Of a DNA stretch of 64,000 nt, positions 61,990-64,000 are shown one piece after another. Under the pieces are notes generated by a model. The model made no database searches and was not told the origin of the DNA. It saw only the letters and a list, made by a program, of their open reading frames with translations. This stretch comes from Paludibaculum fermentans (lineage in GTDB: Bacteria > Acidobacteriota > Terriglobia > Bryobacterales > Bryobacteraceae). Position 1 is the first letter of the stretch. Every line of letters starts with the position of its first letter. The translations under genes were made by a program, and so were the position numbers. The stretch covers positions 4,402,001-4,466,000 of the forward strand of contig NZ_CP063849.1 of the NCBI RefSeq assembly GCF_015277775.1, given 5' to 3'.

Positions 61990-63411
61990 TCAATGACCGG
62001 CTGTCGGGACTGCGCGGTTGAGAGAGTCCGACTTGCTGAATTTGGGCCAGCTGTATCCATAGAAGGCCACGAAGGCGAAACAGACGGCCGGCACGATGAA
62101 GCCGCGGGACATGTCGAACTCGTCGGCGACCCAGCCCATCAGCTTGGGAAGCAGGGCTCCCCCCATGATGGCCATGACGATGAAAGAAGAGGCCTTCTTG
62201 GCGCGGGCGCCGAGGCCGAAGATCCCCAGGGCGAAGATAGTGGGAAACATGATCGACATGAAGAAGTAGCTGAGGAAGACGCAGATGACCGAGATCCAGC
62301 CCAGCTTGAGGAAGACCAGGAAGGTGGCCAGGACGTTCATGGCTCCGTAGAGGCCTAACACCTTATGCGCTGAATACTTGCGGAGAATGCCGGCTCCGCT
62401 GAAGCGGCCGATCAGGAAGCAGATGGAGCCGAGGGAGGCGAGGTTCGACGCACCCTTGTTGCTCATGGTGAGGACACCCGCCTTGTTCGGTTCAAACCAA
62501 CCGGAGAGCCAATCGCGCAGGAAGCCCACGCTGGAGCCCACGCCCGCGAGATGCTCCGGCCAGGAGGCCGGGATGGTGGGCAGTTCGGAGGTCATGTAGT
62601 TGATGAAGAAGCTGAAGATGCCGGCCTGGGCGGCGACGTAAAGAAACTGGGCGATCACGGCCATGACGAAGTGGGGATGCGACCAGATGGAGTGGGAGAC
62701 GGGGGCGGCGGAGTCGTCGAGATGGTAGTCGTCTTCGCCCTTGATGTCGGGGATGTTGGAGAAGTAGAAGATGACGGCGAGGACGATGACGAAGATGGCG
62801 ATGTACATGTACGGGATGTAGAGGGTCTCGCTGCCGGTGCTGCGGCCGGCGGCGTCCTTGCCGTAAAAGAACATGCTGCCGACGATGGGTCCAAAGATCC
62901 AGCCGACGCCATTGCAGGACTGGGCGAGGTTGATGCGGGTGGCGGCGAAGCGCTGATCGCCGAGTACGGTTGTGTATGGATTAGCGATGGTCTCAAGGAA
63001 GGTGAGGCCGGTAGCGATAACGCAAACACCCGTTAAAAAAGCCACAAATGCCAGGTTGGCGGAGACACGGCCTTCATGAACCATCGAGTTGATGTGCGTG
63101 GCGGGGATGAACCAGAAGCCGCCCAGCGCGACGATCAAGAGTCCCATCACGATGCCGCCCTTATAGCCGAGCTTCGTGGCCAGCCAGCCGGCCGGAATGG
63201 ACATGAGGAAGTAGCCAAGATAGTGCGCGAACTGGACCCATGCCGACTGCGACTTGGACAGACCCAGTTCCTCCTGGAAGTGCTTGTCCATCACGTCGAT
63301 CATCCCGTTGCAGAAACCCCATAGCAGGAACAGGGAACTGATGAGGATAAACGTGAACATCAGATTCTGGCCGTCGGCGGTGACGAAGATACTCTTCTTG
63401 GTATTGCTCAT
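61990..63411 (-). CDS. FHS-family sugar permease (FucP/GluP-like)
   Basis: Major-facilitator sugar:proton symporter of the fucose/galactose/glucose group. The 473-residue product has about 12 membrane helices; typical features are LLWGFCNGMIDVMDKHFQ in helix 1, SAWVQFAHYLGYFLMSIPAG in helix 2, and ETIANPYTTVLGD near 130. The exact sugar is not determined. ATG 63411 is chosen as the start because the homologous N-terminus begins there; the frame open to 63495 overlaps the divergent gene. Divergent from the PSD1 cytochrome c gene by 83 bases. Confidence 0.9.
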   Translation of the reverse strand: MSNTKKSIFVTADGQNLMFTFILISSLFLLWGFCNGMIDVMDKHFQEELGLSKSQSAWVQFAHYLGYFLMSIPAGWLATKLGYKGGIVMGLLIVALGGFWFIPATHINSMVHEGRVSANLAFVAFLTGVCVIATGLTFLETIANPYTTVLGDQRFAATRINLAQSCNGVGWIFGPIVGSMFFYGKDAAGRSTGSETLYIPYMYIAIFVIVLAVIFYFSNIPDIKGEDDYHLDDSAAPVSHSIWSHPHFVMAVIAQFLYVAAQAGIFSFFINYMTSELPTIPASWPEHLAGVGSSVGFLRDWLSGWFEPNKAGVLTMSNKGASNLASLGSICFLIGRFSGAGILRKYSAHKVLGLYGAMNVLATFLVFLKLGWISVICVFLSYFFMSIMFPTIFALGIFGLGARAKKASSFIVMAIMGGALLPKLMGWVADEFDMSRGFIVPAVCFAFVAFYGYSWPKFSKSDSLNRAVPTAGH

Positions 63412-63494
63412 GGCGATTGGAAAGAGTCTATCAACGATCGCCCCCTCCTTTGCGCGCCCCATCTTGACGGCACCGGTTGATATGCTGTTCACCA

Positions 63495-64000
63495 ATGCGG
63501 GCTGCTTTCCTTGTCCTCTGGGTACTCTCCGTCCATGCCGCCGAACCGGTGAGCTACCAGCGCAGCGTCCAGCCGATCCTGGCTGAGCGCTGCCAGATGT
63601 GCCACAACGCGCGCAATGCCAGCGGGCAGTTCTCCGCCGCCTCGGTGCCGTCGCTGCTGCGGGGTGGGGTGTCGGGTCCGGCGGTAAAACCGGCGCAGGC
63701 GGATGCCAGCCTGCTGGTTCAGGTGATCAGCGGCGAGAAGCCGCGGATGCCGAAGGCCGGGGCTCCGCTGAGCGCCGCCGAAGTCGCCACCATCCGGCGT
63801 TGGATCGAGGAGGGGGCCAGGGACGATTCCTCCGGCGCCGCCACGACGCAGGCCTGGTGGTCGTTGAAGCCGCTGCAGGCCGTGCAGCCGCCGAATTTGA
63901 AGGACCCCTGGATCCAGAATCCGATTGATGCGTTCATCCTCGACAAGCTGCGGGCGAACACGCTTTCGCCGTCGCAGCCGGCGGGGCGGCGCACGCTGAT
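63495..64000 (+). CDS. Planctomycete-type cytochrome c (PSD1/DUF1549-like) protein, N-terminal part
   Basis: Runs to the right window edge without a stop. The first 18 residues form a signal peptide. The CQMCH motif near residue 35 is a CxxCH heme-binding site, followed by the typical SLLVQVISGEKPRMPKAG and TIRRWIEEGARDD of planctomycete-type cytochrome c domains, then the beginning of a DUF1549 region with NPIDAFILDKL. These proteins in Acidobacteria are usually followed by DUF1553 and DUF1501 partners, outside the window. Divergent from the FHS permease. Confidence 0.85.
   Translation, partial: MRAAFLVLWVLSVHAAEPVSYQRSVQPILAERCQMCHNARNASGQFSAASVPSLLRGGVSGPAVKPAQADASLLVQVISGEKPRMPKAGAPLSAAEVATIRRWIEEGARDDSSGAATTQAWWSLKPLQAVQPPNLKDPWIQNPIDAFILDKLRANTLSPSQPAGRRTL

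Overview
The window is high-GC bacterial chromosome, coding-dense and without rRNA, tRNA, CRISPR array or prophage that I can see. Gene content points to the phylum Acidobacteriota, most likely the Bryobacterales/Solibacter group: two large TonB-dependent receptors with an N-terminal carboxypeptidase-regulatory-like domain, a GWxTD-domain protein, a secreted Tat aldo/keto reductase, a GAF-SpoIIE phosphatase and the start of a planctomycete-type cytochrome c (PSD1) protein. This placement is inference from family content; no marker gene was compared.

Layout. (1) 1-11358 (+): the distal part of a division and cell-wall (dcw) cluster: murF (cut by the window edge), mraY, murD, ftsW, murG, murC, ftsQ, ftsA, ftsZ, murA, tightly packed with overlapping or abutting stop/start codons. 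murB and ddl are not between murC and ftsQ, and murA closes the run. (2) 11332-16725 (-): FkbM methyltransferase, Tat aldo/keto reductase, a glycine-rich membrane protein, YjbQ-like protein, glmS and purS. (3) 16882-26593: HpcH/HpaI aldolase, a small exported protein, a membrane-bound MutS-like ATPase (-), an M20 peptidase, a TonB-dependent receptor and a GWxTD/TPR protein. (4) 26595-34442: two metallo-beta-lactamase-fold hydrolases, a GAF-PP2C phosphatase, purB, a degenerate receiver protein, an alpha/beta hydrolase, YajQ, a response regulator and a BamD-like lipoprotein. (5) 34471-40013: rpe, rsmB, a TtcA-like enzyme, a DUF47 plus Pit phosphate-transport pair, purE and an ExbD-like protein. 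(6) 40073-46342: a second large TonB-dependent receptor, a myo-inositol oxygenase closely resembling the animal enzyme, fabH and a SprT-like metalloprotein. (7) 46590-49732: an accessory block of unrecognised genes: two membrane proteins, a 52-residue predicted secreted peptide, a 149-residue protein, and an XRE regulator with a catalytically degenerate S24-like domain and an inverted-repeat candidate operator upstream. (8) 49957-54412: pheA, then dnaE2 under a near-perfect CTGT-N8-ACAG-type SOS box, and a small zinc-ribbon protein. (9) 54413-57431: a 666-base gene-poor stretch with tandem and inverted repeats, an exported protein, and a REP-associated tyrosine transposase (RAYT) flanked in opposite orientation by two-hairpin REP elements. 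(10) 57432-64000: deoB, a TlpA-like thioredoxin protein, an exported protein, ruvC, yebC, an FHS sugar permease and a truncated PSD1 cytochrome c gene.

The most interesting points are the RAYT/REP arrangement with an altered HUH motif, the SOS box on a dnaE2 that lacks imuAB beside it, the secreted-peptide/membrane-protein/XRE block at 47-50 kb, the membrane MutS-like ATPase, the myo-inositol oxygenase, a receiver protein with Glu at the phospho-acceptor position, and several genes that seem to use unusual start codons or very short leaders (murG, murC, ttcA-like, the YycJ-like gene). None proves a new system; each is stated with a decisive check.
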